Assembly (NCBI RefSeq): GCF_035083965.1
Contig: NC_089724.1
Span: 7,542,501-7,606,500, forward strand
DNA length: 64,000 bases
From: Branchiostoma lanceolatum
Taxonomy: Eukaryota; Chordata; Leptocardii; Amphioxiformes; Branchiostomatidae
Direction: 5' to 3'
Position 1 is the first letter of the stretch, and every line of letters starts with the position of its first letter. A model generated the notes under the pieces. The model did not search any database, was not told where the DNA came from, and saw only the letters and a list, made by a program, of their open reading frames with translations. Of the stretch, positions 22,001-35,067 are shown in pieces. The position numbers were made by a program, and so were the translations under genes.

Positions 22001-23900
22001 AAATGAATAAACATTTCATGTATGTTGGAACTGATAATAGTAGTGTCCCATGTGGTTTTATTATTCTGATTATAATGCCTTTTTCTTCCAAGCCAAGGGA
22101 ACTGTATTAGTCCTAATTCAATCAGCAACAAGACACAGTATGTGTTTGCGGGAAAGGCGCCCCATTTACTTCCCTATTTCGTGTTTTGGTAAAGTCACAG
22201 AAGATCTAAGCAATTGATTTTCCATAAGACGTGTCTTCCGTTCTCCCTTTCTCTTGTCACTATGCCAGATGACAATAACCCATTTGATTCCATGTTAACG
22301 TTTCCTAGCTTCCTCAATAACAAAGGAACCAACAAAATGCTGGTGGGTGTGATATGCGGATTATTGCCGGTTATTGCTTATATCTTGTGCTTAATGGAAA
22401 ACTGTACCTTAGTCCTCTGAATTAACCTTGACGCAAAATCGTCACACGGACCTTCTGACGATCAGTACTGCAGTGCATTGCATCGGACAGTGACCGTCGC
22501 AAATGTCGACAACAAAGTAGACGGACGGAGGAGCTAGAGCATCGATTTTAAGTACTGTATAAAGTGTATTGTATTCTATTGTATAAAACTTGAATCTATA
22601 AATGATTCATGATGGCTTGAATATTTAAGCTATTCTTATCTGCCATATCGCGTGTTAAGAATGGAAAATCGATGTAATCGTGAAAAGGATTCGTGTGCGT
22701 TCACGCGTTTTGCTCTCGTGCTCCCTAAGAATCATTCGGGGATTGTCTTCCCTGGCAAATGTAGCATAAAGATTACTTGAATCAAACTGCAAATAAGCTG
22801 AAATCAGGTCGTAAGAATATTGAAGATTCTAGATTACAAGGTTGGCGACTTCAAATGTAGTTCATATCCTATCTACTGTTGGGTGCATTGCCAACAAAAG
22901 GTTGTAATGAAGGAAACTTCTGCTTGACACAGCCGTGATTTGCAGGCTGCACATTCGTGACTATGACAGCGTGTCGCTGATATCACTTGTGCATTCAAAA
23001 GGCTTATTAATTAAAAAAAGGGTTGTGTTTCCGATTACAAGCCAGAAAAAAATTAGGGTCTGTAAGTAATTTTAATAATTCAGCTGTCAGATCGGAAATG
23101 TTATATCCCTTGCAAAGGGTTGACCGGAAAAAGGCTATTCTCCAAGCAGAGGCTTCGATCGAGAGGGGTAGTTTTGTCCGGGATTTCTAACGTCCCTCTT
23201 TAGAAATCCCGGACAAAACTACCCCTCTCGAACGAAGCCTCTGCTTGGAGAATAGAAAATGGCTAGGGTCGGCAGATTCAAGTTTGCTAGGGTCGGTCGA
23301 GTAACCGGAAACATGACATTTTTTCCTAGGCCTGAAGCATGTAGGAATAGGGGTAGTAATACTGCACTGAACTATTAGTAAGTAAATACATGGAGCGGTG
23401 ATTTTAATTATATTGTTTGGTCTTACAATATGTGACGCTTAGAATCCAACAGTTAGAATGAGATGTAAATGGTCAGTTGATTTTCATTTGCCAAGAAGAC
23501 AGTTCTTTAAGTGTACTCCATGTTTTTTTCCTGTTCTGACACTCATTACATTTGTCTCTTAAGAACACTAGTACTTTCTGCATTATTTCTGTATCATTCT
23601 GCTCTCAACCTTGCTTGGAATTGTTAAATGATTATTCTATCCTCAAAACAAGCCATGCTTAACCCACTTGATTTAAGATATATACATTTAATATGACTCT
23701 GTTTATTGTCTATTTTACATTGAGACACAAACATACTTACTTCGGTCAAAAAATCACTTAGGATACAACAATCATATTTTGCTATGGGTGTCTTAATTTC
23801 AGCATTCATGAAGACGATGAATCTTGATACTCACCCAAAACATGAAGTTGAAGAGAATCAACAGGGACTTGACGCAGTTCATCGCGAAACCAACCGCCAT
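19042..23900 (-). CDS. Tetraspanin C, seven exons, 255 residues
   Basis: Exons in transcript order: 23900-23835, 21798-21595, 21448-21374, 21154-21053, 20561-20424, 19927-19844, 19140-19042; all phase 0. Exon 1 encodes MAVGFAMNCVKSLLILFNFM then FW. Exon 2 has EC1 and TM2 with IGFLGCAGAATENKCLL, exon 3 TM3 (VMALMEIIIGG), exon 4 an N-glycosylation site (NLT). Exon 5 reads FHCCGMETVTDW..SCNCT with an acidic DDVDDD stretch, and exon 6 starts PCDGK. Six EC2 cysteines. The cytoplasmic tail is about 20 residues (from RSKDGG) and ends EYKAFA. The CCGM..DW.P.YP.SCNCT..CDTATGRW.KPCD pattern is shared with tetraspanin D, its closest neighbour, so the two are likely recent duplicates. Exon 1 has one Cys rather than CC. 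Confidence 0.94.
19375..19545. repeat. Dispersed repeat related to 14604-14979
   Basis: CCTGTAGCCGGCGTAGTCAG then TCTGGTAGAGACTAA matches, inverted, the interior of the element at 14604-14979. Lies in the last intron of tetraspanin C. Confidence 0.5.
19726..19803. repeat. Degenerate telomere-like (TTAGGG) stretch
   Basis: Repeated GGGTTAGGGTCAGGGTTA-type hexamers with variants (GGTTATGGTTATGG) over about 80 bp in the last intron of tetraspanin C. Confidence 0.7.
20236..20320 (-). mobile_element. SINE fragment
   Basis: GTGCATTTCCCAAGGACACA resembles, in orientation and order, the GTGCCTTTCCGAAGGGCACA block of the SINE at 7925-8170, preceded by a GGCGTCACTCCACC body-like stretch. Intronic to tetraspanin C. 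A decayed copy. Confidence 0.45.
20635..20818. mobile_element. Foldback element with TAGCCTCCATAGCAGG ends
   Basis: Ends TAGCCTCCATAGCAGGC and GCCTGCTATGGAGGCT are inverted repeats, and inner blocks (TGGCTTATGATACAC / GTGTATTATAAGCCA) also pair. Lies in an intron of tetraspanin C. The same ends flank 29828-29996. Confidence 0.8.
21850..21930 (+). mobile_element. tRNA-like SINE head
   Basis: GGTGGCTCAGTGGCTGGGTG resembles an A-box region and GGTTCGAAGTCCGG a B-box, about 40 bp apart, in a tRNA-like order. The anticodon arm does not fold convincingly and a non-tRNA tail follows (CTTGAAAAGGTGATAGTC), so a tRNA-derived retroposon is more likely than a functional tRNA gene. Lies in intron 1 of tetraspanin C. 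Confidence 0.55.
23135..23255. mobile_element. Perfect-arm palindromic element
   Basis: CTATTCTCCAAGCAGAGGCT and its inverse, AGCCTCTGCTTGGAGAATAG, bound two roughly 55-bp arms (CCCGGACAAAACTACCCCTC / GAGGGGTAGTTTTGTCCGGG) around a short loop near 23196. Arms are nearly identical, suggesting recent movement. Intron 1 of tetraspanin C. Confidence 0.85.
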
Positions 23901-25985
23901 TTTGTCTTATAGTCTTCCTTCCTGGTAGGCGTGTCGGTAAAATGTAAGGGCGTTCGAAGGTAGACTGGAGACAGAATACCGACTACACGATCCTCAGTGT
24001 ACTCGTCGTTAAATTAAGGTATAGAGGATTAAGCAACGATTCAATCCGAAGTCTGTTGGAAAGACCTCTACTACTACACGTTTCTGTGTATTTGTGACGT
24101 TACTGCAATAGCCTGTAGTGACACCTTCTATTCATCGCACAAACACAATAGTGTCATCTTACCTGGGCGATTCCATTCGAATATGGAGAGCAAAAAACAT
24201 ATCATTCTATACGATACGATTCAGTATTTAGGTACGTGAATATACGTAAATGCGATGTTTGGTTGCTTCTTCAATACAAAGATGGATACGAAAATGACCG
24301 AAAGCTGTTGATAGTTGACTAGTTTAACGTACACCCCTCGTAGGACTAAGAGTTGGTATCGTCTGTTTCTATGTTTAACAGGCTGAGTAACCAGGTGCGT
24401 TCGAATCATGTGCCTCTTTGTCTGGTGATCACCTGACGCAGTAACGGCTGACGTCATGATCTATCATAGACTGATGACCTATAGGTCGGCATTATAATGC
24501 CACAGCTTCAGTCTATAACACTGGCTATCAATACCAAAGTGTGTCTTAGTATAAAATTACATTTCATTACAGTATATATTAAAGGAAACTACTCTCCTCT
24601 TAACATCACAGAGCCCGCACATAACAGAAAAGGGGGGACCTTTTGTGAAATTCCCCAAGTTTCGACAGCTTAACCTTTCGCACACTGAAGTAGCCATTTG
24701 GCACCCCATTCTCTGTTTAGACTTAGGCAGCAGGGAGGTTAAAAAGATGTTAAGATTTGGAGTCAGCATTTAGACTAGTCACATTTCACATGTATATTGT
24801 TTTTTTTAGTCATTTTTTCCTGTTACTTGCAATCAGCCTTCAATCAAGAAATAAGGTGCGATAAACTTTTCAAAAACTATGACCAGATACTTGTTAATAT
24901 ACAATCCTTGCATTTAGATACCTTAGTTACTTCCCTACCAAGAAGTGGCTTTGTTTTTGTTTTGATCGGTCAGACACTACAAAACACACTCTTAAATGAC
25001 AACTCCACTATTTGTAAGACAGAGTATTTGTTTACTTGAGGTTTGATACCTTCTGACTCCATCCAGTTCCAAACAAATCAAACCTGTTTTCCTTGGACGT
25101 TTTGTATCTAATGTTAGCATACAATTATCGTAAAAGCCACAAAACCAAATGCTCACTGAAAAATATATGAATGACTTTATTTTCAAGCCAATACATATAT
25201 GTGGACAAAGACTTCCCCACAATAACATGCATCACCAGCAAGTGTCAGATAATAAATTGCATGATGAGAGCAAAGAAAATAGACGGAGCTAAGTAAAATG
25301 TGGTGAAATGCCCATCATTATAACACCCATCACATGGGCAAGTATCTACTTTAGAACAGACAGTAGGGTGTCAACCTGATTGTAGAGCTCTCAGTGCAAA
25401 AAACAATGTTCTTTCCTTATCATTCCAAACAATGGTGCAAGTGCAAAAGTGCAATTGGTATTAACACTTCACATGTAATAGTCTAAACTTTTTTTACATG
25501 AAGTTTCTCCCAAATAAAAAATAGTCTACAAATTGATAATCTCCAGCAAGTACTCAATTCAAGCCCTTGACATCTATAATGGTCCAAACAGTACAATAAA
25601 CTTTAAAGTAACTCAAACTGCATAACTGAAATGACAAAGACAATGTTCACACAAAAAAATATCAACACTTGCTCCTCTCAGAGGGACAGACTTACTCATT
25701 GGTCAATCTTGTATCAGACTATTTTTCTGACCTTTGACATGGACTAGTCCATTTGTCAAAGATACCAGAGGGAAATATGAGTTTGGATGTTTTATGAAAT
25801 TAATAAAGTTACAAATAGTATTGAGACGTAAATTCACAAGATATAACACAGCAAGTCACAACTGGAAGTAGTTCGTCTGTAGCATTCTTGTCATCATTTC
25901 TGTTTGGCTAGCCTGCAGCACTTCCAAATAAATGTTCTACTTTAAAGCAGGATCTGAGCAGAGTTGGCATTACTCTTGAAACTTC
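23901..25985. other. Intergenic between tetraspanins C and D
   Basis: No exon recognised. It should include the tetraspanin C promoter near 23.9-24.2 kb and the tetraspanin D 3' UTR below 25986. No conserved module or RNA gene was seen. Confidence 0.5.
25176..25181 (-). promoter_or_regulatory. Candidate polyadenylation signal, tetraspanin D
   Basis: AATAAA on the minus strand about 800 bp after the tetraspanin D stop codon. A 3' UTR of this length is plausible. Confidence 0.35.
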
Positions 25986-28900
25986 TTAGACAAACTGCTT
26001 GTATGTTGTACCAAAGAGCGCACCGCGCTCGCCCTCTCCCCTTCCATGGCAGAACAGCATACAGGACAGGATGATGCCCAAAACCTGCAGGGGAGGGGGG
26101 GGGGGGGGAACATTTCATATCAGTTCAAGATTCATCCTGGTGGCTGTGAAATATCATATTTACATTTATTTTTGTGGTGCGGTACCATCACATTGATTGT
26201 CCTCAGCTACCATTCAATGATCCACTGCTCACCGAGTCACATGTTCTATCTGTATAACGTGACGTCACAGAAGCAGTGGATTGCCCATTTCAAAACACAG
26301 TCCAATTTTTGTGCTGGCATTTGCAGTTCAACTTTGATTCAGACCGTTCAATGGTGTCGTGCAAAAAGAAACATTCTTATTTCAGGGCAATTGCAAGTCG
26401 CCAATATTAAAATCACCTGAACATACATTTTGTAGATACCACAATGCAAATACATTATGTTTCTAAAACACATGTAGAGTTACATTGCTCAATGCTTGAT
26501 CTAGAATGTTTTAGAAATTCAACATGCACTAAAAAAGGGGAACCCACCATGATAAGAGCGACACCGAGCGCTCCGCCTCCGATGTAAACAATGTTCTTGT
26601 TCAGGTTGTTGATGACTTCCTCATCGCAGGGCTGTGTAAAAACATTTGCATTAATTAGCAATGCTATATATAAAGACAACAAATGGGAAAAAGTTGATTT
26701 TCATGCTACAGGAAAACCTCTACTACAGTATATGCCAATTATTTGTAAACCTTTTTTCTGTATATTTCGTCTTTCTGTATAGAATTCCAAAACACCAAAC
26801 CATTTACCATTCACTCAATTGTAAAATCAATGCATATCTGTATAGCCCATAGTCGTAAAGTTCGGGGTATTGTATAGAATCTTGTCCGATTTTATCGTAA
26901 AATGACCCACAACTACAGGCTAAATTTTGGATTTGCATTGTAGTTTCGGGAGTGGGGACGCCGTCTACCGTTCAACAATCACATTCTTTTGTTACTCGCT
27001 ATTGTCATGCTTGCAGACAAGCGATATCGGTGCCTTTGACATACGGTGATCTCATTAAAAACCTGTTTTCAACACTCAAGCGACGAAAGTGAACAAAAGT
27101 ACGAAAAGAAAAACATGATTTTTGTCGGAGAATTTGAGCCTCTACGCTGTATTTTGCAGCGATTTACCGTTATTTGTGGCCGTATTCGGCGGAGAACCTA
27201 TTCCTCAGATTCTTTCCCCGTGAAAATTGTGCTAATTTAGCGTAGATGAATCGTAATTTACGTCGCGATTTCAGAAAAAATAAAGCGGTGAAGGCCGGGT
27301 GACGCTGGGCGGCCATCTTTGTGTACTCATTGATATGCATTTTTCTACGCGCTGATTGGTTTACGTCATGAAACCTGTGCTCTGATTGGTTGACTGTAAG
27401 ATTTCACGTGATCAACATGCGGCGGGAGTTTTTTATGTGGCAGGAGTTTCCCACGCAGTTCGGGCTTATCTGAACAAAATAGATCGTGTATTTAATCCAA
27501 TATGGTGACGCTAAGATCAACAAAAAGGTTGGATTGTACTTTGATTAAAATTTTGCAAAATATAGTTGCGATATTGTTAGTGTGTTTGTGTGTCTTGCTC
27601 AACATCCTATTCGCCCCCCCCTCTCCTTCGGGACGTCAATATCGCTAGTTCGGACAGTCGTATAGTTCGGAGAGTCGTATAATTTGCGCTGACAAATGGG
27701 CTATACAGATATGCAGATTCTACTGTACCTCTACATAAAGACCCACTGGCTAATGTGACCACTTTTTGGTTGTTCTTTACCTGATTTTTTCTATCTACAG
27801 AAGCATTAAGGACCCTGTCTACAGTGACCACCTGTCCACATAGACCAGATTTTATTGGTCTCGAGTGGTCTTCTTGGACAGTGTTGACTCTACATTTTAC
27901 CCAAACCATTTAATTTGAAATAATTGTAAAAACACACTAAAAAGGAGGATATATCAAATCAAGTCTGACACTCTTTGATAAAATAATATGACAAAATAGA
28001 GTGTGCACCTTGTTCCACCTGCCAGTTGTTGCGTCACAGGTATCCCCTACTGTGCAGTTACAGCTCTCTGGGTATTCTGGTGCCCAGTCCTTGGTGCTGT
28101 TCATACCGCAGCACTTGAACTGTCAGAGAAAAAGGCATTCATTTAAAGTAATACACATGTAAACATTACCAATCAACTATCTCAAAATGTTCATTGTCTG
28201 TTTTTTAATATCAGCTCACAAAATCTAAAAGAGCCATTTTTTTCGATGGACATTTGTATGACAAAACACTTTAATTAGATTTACATGCTATTGAAAAATG
28301 ATAAAAGAAATGGTACCGACTACTCTTACAGTTGTAAGCCCATCATCCAATCAAAATGACAACCAATCAGAAGACAGAACCAAGTAGCCAATCAAATCGT
28401 CTTACATCTTTCTGGAAGAAGTCCACAAGCCTCTGCAGTTCAGTGTCCAGGTCCTGATATTTTTTCTCGGAAATCTTGTCCAGTCCTTCCTTCAAGAACT
28501 TTTCAGCCTATGATTATGAAATAGAAAGAAGGTTGCACTCAGGTTATCACTATGAGACATCCTTATTGTATAAAATGAGGTGTTATCTAATTTAACAATC
28601 TATCTAGCACTTATTATTCCAATTCATCAAACAGTAATTTTGATTCACACAATGTCACATAAAGATTTTATATTGCTGCCATGAATGACATGTACAATAA
28701 TTATTGATTTTGATTCTTATCTTTTTTAATACGGATTGTGAAAACTGAATCATTCTAGTACAATAGCAGAAATTGAAGGTTTTCTTACATCAGGCTTCTT
28801 CACCACTGCAAAAATTGCCACCCCAACTTCAGCAATCAGGAACAAGAACAGGCAGGCAAAGAACTGAAAGGGGAACAAACAACTGTTATTCATTTCAGAA

Positions 28901-31900
28901 CTTCATTTCAGTGAAAGAAGTCTGTCAACCTTGACATGTGTGAGTGACATATTTGAATGTGGACTATGTACAGCTTGGTTTATCACTTGCTTTGTCCGGT
29001 TATAGAAGTGCAACATAAGCATAACTGCTCATCAAACAATTCCTAGGTCCCTGAGTCTATGCACATGCAAATAACGTCACCACAAAATTTGAAACTTTAA
29101 GGTTAAAGTCCATGTCTCATGGAAGGTGGCACTAAGGGCACCAATTTTTCCTTGCTGTAAATTCTATGTTTGATGTGTATTGAGAAGTTACTGTAAATGC
29201 AGAAATGCTTGCGGTGGTTTCATATTTGCATTTTTTGCGGTGAAATCTTCACCGCAAACGTAAAGTCACTGCGAAAGCCATTCCATTGTGTGACTGTAGC
29301 GCTACTATTGTGTCAAACGCGACCTCAAATTCAAAACCACTGCGAACACCCAACTTTTTCCCTACTGCAAAATTACATCCCCGCGAACATTACTGCATTT
29401 ACAGTACTACTTCTAGCCCCTTGAACAATCACTTGTAGTAGTAGTACACACTGAATTTGAACACAATTACCATTGTCATGATTGTTCAATTTGGAATGAT
29501 CAGTTAATCGGACCCCATGAGAGAAAAAACGAAGATTTGTTTTCTCTCTGAGAAACCTACCGTTCCCAGCATGCACTTGTTCTCCTTGATGGCGCCGCAG
29601 CATCCGAAGAATCCGACGATGAGAGCCACTACGCCGACTCCGATGAAGGCGTAGCAACCCGCGTACACCACTGTCTCATCCAGGTGGTCCAGGTTGTGCA
29701 GGATCTTCAGAGCGTTATCGTCTACCCTGATCCATACCCCCACTCCAACCAGGAACAGGCCTGCGATCTGGAACGTACCACAAGAGAAATGATAAACTGT
29801 ATCTATTTATTTTAGATTAAGATGTGCTAGCCTCCATAGCAGGCTCTGAACTGGCATTTTGGGGGGCTAAATAATACACCTTTTGCAGCCAGCCCGTAAA
29901 TGGTTACGGCCGGGTGGCTGATGGTTACAGGCTGGCTGCAAAAGGTGTATTATTTAGCCCCCCAAAAGGCCGGTTCAGAGCCTGCTATGGAGGCTAAAGA
30001 TGTGCGGCCTAACCAGCGTGAACCCCCTGGACAGAGATCATGGAAGAGCGGTGTGAAGACTTAGCTGACTGCTGCCCACCCGTGTCAGGGACCCTGGCAG
30101 CAGTATAATGAAATACTGAATACTACAAATATTAGTACTACCAGCGGGATACACTCAGGTCTCTAGCTTGACATGTAAATGTAGACATTTTTGCGGTGGT
30201 TTTATGTTTGCATCTTTTCAAACATAAAACCTCCTCAATGCAAACTTAAACCTACTTTTTCTGCACGCCTATCTCCTTGTTTCAAGTTCAAGAACGAATA
30301 AAAATCACAACGCAGATATCTCTCTACCATGAAATCATCCCCGCAAATTAAATGCAGTTACTAGTATCAATACATGAGGGGGAGGATTTAATTTCTGCCT
30401 TTTGAAAACATTTTTAAAAATCACATTTACAAGTCTTCATCGTTGTTTCTAAGGCTCAAAAGTAGGCATGCCTGCCTGCTTACTGTTTCAAGTTCAACTG
30501 CGAATCAAAACCACTGAAAACACTCTGATTTCTTCCTACCATGAAATTAGCCCCTCAAAATTTAATGCAGTTTAATACAATACATGAGGGGGGAGGATTT
30601 AAATTGTGCATTTTGACAACATTTAAAAAATTCACATTCAGAATTGCAAGATTTCATCATTGTTTATACTATTATAACGTTAGGGCACAAGTGTAGGCAG
30701 GTACACACATGATACTAGTAACAGGATAACCTGCTATGAATAATGACTGCTCTCCAAGCAGAGGTTGATTGGGAAGATTATTTTGTGAACTTCTCATATG
30801 CTTTATTTTCTTACAGCACTGTCTGTCAGTAGACAGGGCATAAGGGAAGAAAGTTACCGTCTTCCCCATCCAGAATACTTGGGAGTGACAATATGTAAAG
30901 ATCTGCGCTGGGATCAACACATAGACCAAGTAGCCTCAAAATCCACTAACACTTTGAACTTTCTGAGAAGGAACATAAATATCTCAAACCCAAATGTGAA
31001 GGCTCGGGCATACACGACTTTAGTGAGGCCAATCTTGGAATATTGTCAAACAGTTTGGGATCCATACACCCAAAAGAACATCAGGAACTTAGAAGCTGTA
31101 CAGAAAAGAGCGGCACGCTTCGTGCTCCACCGTTATCGGAGACAGTCCAGTGTTTCTAGCATGCTGACCACACTTGAATGGAACATGCTGGCAGAGCGAA
31201 GACGGCAGGCTAGACTCCACATGTTTTACAAGATTCAGAGAAATATTGTAGCATCAGAGATGCCCCTCACCACCAAAGGACACAAAGAACCAACCCGCAC
31301 CGAGAACAGTCTGGCATACCACATACCAACTTCAAAATCAGACTACCACTTGAACTCATTCTATCCAAGGACAGCACGTGAATGGAACACTCTACCTGAG
31401 TATGCTGTCAAGGCCCAGACCCTAGAAGCCTTCAAGACTACCCTACATTAACTCTTTACTCACATTGACGGGTACTCGCCGTCCCCCAGCACCGGGTGAC
31501 GGTCAGGGAGTGGCGCCCCTGCCCTCTGAGGAGCCAGGGGACAGAGAGCACCGGACACAAAACAAATACTAGTAGACTGCGAGCAACCAGTGCCCTAATT
31601 GACCTTGACCAAAATACTGTGCCGTAGCCCTCAGCATGATGAGGTTGTGCACATAATTACAAGAAGAAGAGAAGAAGAAGAAGATCCACATCTGCTTGGA
31701 GAGTAAATAAAAAACTGGGAACTTGAACAAACAGAAAGCCCCTCCCCCACTTGCAATTCGGTATTGCCGAGGGCCCAAAATTTTCGAGTCCAATGACCCC
31801 TTTAGAGACCACTTTCAAGGATTACCTAGCACTTGTTGAGAGGTTACGAATTATTTAGCAGTCTGAAATGTTACGGTCTCATGAAGAAAATGGAATAGAG

Positions 31901-32117
31901 GCTTTTCATTGGTCTCACAAACAAGTTCATACATAAAGACACCAAAAAGTATCACATTTAGTGCGAGTAAAATTAAGTTGTTGCATATTGATAAGATATC
32001 TTATTTTTGTCATATTCTGTTATCAATTAATCTACACATGAACACACTTACCCAGAAAAGGAAGTTGAAGAAGAAGAGAAGATACTTGACGCAGTTCATC
32101 CCTACACCTTCCGCCAT
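25986..32117 (-). CDS. Tetraspanin D, seven exons, 247 residues
   Basis: Exons in transcript order: 32117-32052, 29767-29561, 28863-28789, 28507-28406, 28119-28009, 26631-26548, 26084-25986; all phase 0. Exon 1 encodes MAEGVGMNCVKYLLFFFNFL then FW. Exon 2 contains EC1 and TM2 with VGFFGCCGAIKENKCML, the textbook TM2 motif. Exon 3 is TM3 (LFLFLIAEVG). Exon 5 is FKCCGMNSTKDW..SCNCTVGDTC with two N-glycosylation sites (NST, NCT), and exon 6 begins PCDEE and runs into TM4. The tail is about 20 residues, ending TTYKQFV. Six EC2 cysteines. The N-terminus MAEG is shared with tetraspanin B and the EC2 with tetraspanin C. Intron 1 carries a LINE remnant and foldback elements. Confidence 0.95.
26831..27717. 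mobile_element. Non-autonomous DNA element with 20-bp inverted ends
   Basis: TGCATATCTGTATAGCCCAT at the left is exactly inverted at the right (ATGGGCTATACAGATATGCA), and GTCGTA..GTTCGG motifs follow each end. About 890 bp, no long ORF with family resemblance. Lies in an intron of tetraspanin D. Confidence 0.8.
29184..29408. mobile_element. MITE with ACTGTAAATGCAG ends
   Basis: Left end TTACTGTAAATGCAGAAATG and right end CATTACTGCATTTACAGTA are inverted, with GCGGTG / CACCGC inner blocks. Lies in an intron of tetraspanin D. Related decayed sequence (GTAAATGTAGACATTTTTGC) starts near 30176. Confidence 0.75.
29828..29996. mobile_element. Foldback element with TAGCCTCCATAGCAGG ends
   Basis: TAGCCTCCATAGCAGGCTCT and its inverse bound arms that pair almost throughout (GGGGGGCTAAATAATACACC / GGTGTATTATTTAGCCCCCC). 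Same family as 20635-20818. In intron 1 of tetraspanin D. Confidence 0.85.
30750..31703. mobile_element. Inverted-repeat element interrupted by a LINE fragment
   Basis: CTCTCCAAGCAGAGG at the left and TCTGCTTGGAGAG at the right match the ends of the foldback elements at 593-778 and 23135-23255, but here they bracket a non-LTR reverse transcriptase remnant. Either a LINE inserted into such an element or two solo ends flank it by chance. Confidence 0.5.
30838..31451 (+). pseudogene. 5'-truncated non-LTR retrotransposon, RT C-terminal part
   Basis: An open frame encodes the C-terminal third of a CR1/L2-like reverse transcriptase. Diagnostic blocks in order: YLGVTI..LRWDQHI, KARAYTTLVRPILEYCQTVW, then DPYTQKNIRNLEAVQKRAAR and SVSSMLTTLEWNMLAERRR. 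The catalytic FADD region and all upstream domains are absent, so the copy is dead through 5' truncation. It ends TLH* at 31449-31451 and is followed by GC-rich sequence and a GAAGAA-type tail near 31660-31684. Open upstream sequence from 30798 is probably non-element. Confidence 0.85.
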
Positions 32118-34565
32118 GTTGGTTCTGTCGAGTTTTCTTGTGTGCAGACGAGGAAAAACTTGAGCCTTGCTTCAATGTGGAGCTTCAAAACACCACGTAA
32201 TAACAGCGAATACTAATGTGGGATAAACTAGATGTACACAAGTAGCTGTCAGTTGTTGTAGCAGCAGAATTCAAGAGAATGTCGGCGCTGTTGTCTGCGT
32301 TTTATGTCGCAGGAGGAACCTTTCCGCCTCCAATGTTTGCTCTGTTCATACCTAACGTATCATGTGACAAGGGCGATACCAAATTTAGCACTGCAGGGTG
32401 TGTTTCAATACGTTTACTTTTACTTTTACATAGAAACGCACCGGCACACTTAAGTGCATTCTGAACACTATAGAGCAATTTTTTTCATCAACATTATTAC
32501 ATCTTACATTGTTAGAATAAACGCAACTAAGGAATTATTTGGAAAGTTTATATTACTAGAAAATATGCACCCCTATTATTGGTTACTATTGAACCTGTCC
32601 TAGTCTCCCGCCTATTTTTGTTTAATGACTAACGTGGTCAAATTACGTGTCACAAGACTCGTGACTGTTTATCCGGCCTCTGTGCCAGGCGGTGAACAAT
32701 CCGCAAACAGTTAGTTTGTGTCGTACAATACAAGTATCTGTAACAGTCACATGATAAACAAAAGGTCGTCATACAGGTATGAGCAATCAATCACTAACGT
32801 TACAGTAAACTGTCAATCTCTATGGGAAAACTTGCTGATGCTATTAAATGTCAAAGAAGTTAGGGTGGTGAAAAAATTACATCAAATTGATCAACTTATA
32901 TTGTATACGTTCCGCCAGTATACATTTGTTTTACTATACCCATTTTACTACTATATTGTCGTGTCAACAAATAGAAACACGATATTCTTGATTTGCAGTG
33001 TGTGAAGTTGTATAAGCAAACATATACATGTAACGTTGACGTTAATTAAGTTACATTTAAGTGGAAATATCGTCACTACAGTGAAACCACATAAGCATGA
33101 ATGCTGTTGAACTTGAGTCAAAATGTTGTCTTTGATACATAGATGTGAGTAACATGTAGTTGAATATTACTTTTATTCATATTTTAGGATTGACAGAACG
33201 TATTACTATCTTTATCGAATTAGGAAAAATTATACCTTCTCCCTTTTCCATAATCTCATCGAATGCTAGAATTCACATATTATCTTTCGTTCCAGCCAGT
33301 CTTGACCTGTACTGTATTTCAAATAATATATCTCATCCAGAACGCCTCTTTCATGTAAGAAAACCAGACAGACATGAATTTTGTGGTAAGTAAAAACCTT
33401 TTATTAACTAAGACAGTAGCAAGTCCGATCCCCACAAAGTAGCAACTATCGTGTCAGCAGTAGCACAGAAGACAAAATTTGAAATTAATAAAGAATCCTT
33501 TACCCCTTTCCAATACTTTAAGTAATAAACATTGTATTAGACCTAACCAATGGTAACATCATTTATCATATGGTTTGTATATATGTTTGCCTACATTAAA
33601 AATGTGCACTCATAACTAAGTTCTATAAGTTCTAGAAGTTTTTTAACATTCACCCAATATGTCTAATCTTTTCCGTCAATTTTTAAACAAACAATCATTG
33701 GTGTCATCTTATAGGACCTTAATCATCATTATCATTCATCACTTTTAATGTCTATTTATAACAAAGCGATAAACCTGTTTCTGGAGTTTTCCTGTAATAA
33801 GTCCGCAAAGCCTTTGTTGTAATACTCGTTTTGGAAGAGTTGCAATAGCAAATAGTAAATAAACGAATTCGTTAAGAAGCATTGAAGTGTGACAATGACT
33901 TAACTAGCAAACACCAAATAATTATTTTTGAAATATCATATAAAATGAAACATTTAGAAGTAATTTATACATGTGTATAACCTACTCATTCCAATATCAA
34001 TCCCGTACTCAAATCGTGACATTCATAAGATAATCTTTCCTGTGCTTTTTCATCAAGTCCCTTTCATATCTAAATTCTAATAATGAGTATATTCACCATC
34101 GTTTTATCTTATCGTTCAAATCAAATCATTTAACATAACTATGAAGCATGTCACCATTTCTTAATGCTGCCCGAAGAAGGAAGCGAAATAAAAGGCGGAA
34201 TTGACTCGTCAAGGTTAGCTGTAATCTGAAAAGCAAATATTGGAATTTTCACGCACTGGTATACGAAGGGAAGTCAGTAAAAAGTCAATCTCCAGAAGAG
34301 GTGTTCCTTTACATTCGTGCTAAATTTATCCCATTTCATACAAAATGAACCTGCTATGGTACGAAAGGCGTTTTATATATACTGACTTCCCCTTGTATAA
34401 AGCAAATATGCCTGGTCTCGCTGTCACTTATGGTCGCGCATCAGTGAGACATGCCCGTGAAGACTGGCTGAAGTCTTCGCCTGAAACGTTTATGGGAGAA
34501 AGTGGAAATGTGCTTAATACCACATAGCTTCAACACATCAAACACAATGACAGCAAATCACTTAA

Positions 34566-35067
34566 AAGGCATCCAGAGCATTTTATGAGGTTTGAAACTT
34601 GAATGAAAAACTTCAATTTATTAGTCATTCCTACACATAGTAAGTTTCAATAACACTATACCATTACATATCGACATTAAAGGAGAAAAGATACTATGTC
34701 GTTGTGTGGTGAGAACTGATAGAAAATCCAAGCCCTAATAGATTGATCCTGACTGTCCATCACAATTAGCAGTTCAACCAATGAGAGAGTGACTGCATGT
34801 CCGTCAAATATTTGCATTTTTATGTTTTAATTTTGCATTTCTACGTTTTGACAGAGGTGGGCGGGGCTATGGTATCGGTTTATTTATAATAGGCGCGTGA
34901 AACTAAAAGATCACCATGTAGCTTATTTTTTTACCGCTTTTAAGCACTTTTGATAAGAAATCCGCACGCAAATGTGGTAAACAGTGGCATTGAATTTCAA
35001 TTTCATACAGATTACAGCAACTAAAATATTTCCAATTTTCAAGCCTCCTAAAATGCTCTGGGTGCTT
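34566..35067. mobile_element. MITE with imperfect 34-bp inverted ends
   Basis: GCATCCAGAGCATTTTATGA at the left and CCTAAAATGCTCTGGGTGC at the right pair with a few mismatches. About 500 bp, no ORF of note. Confidence 0.7.
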
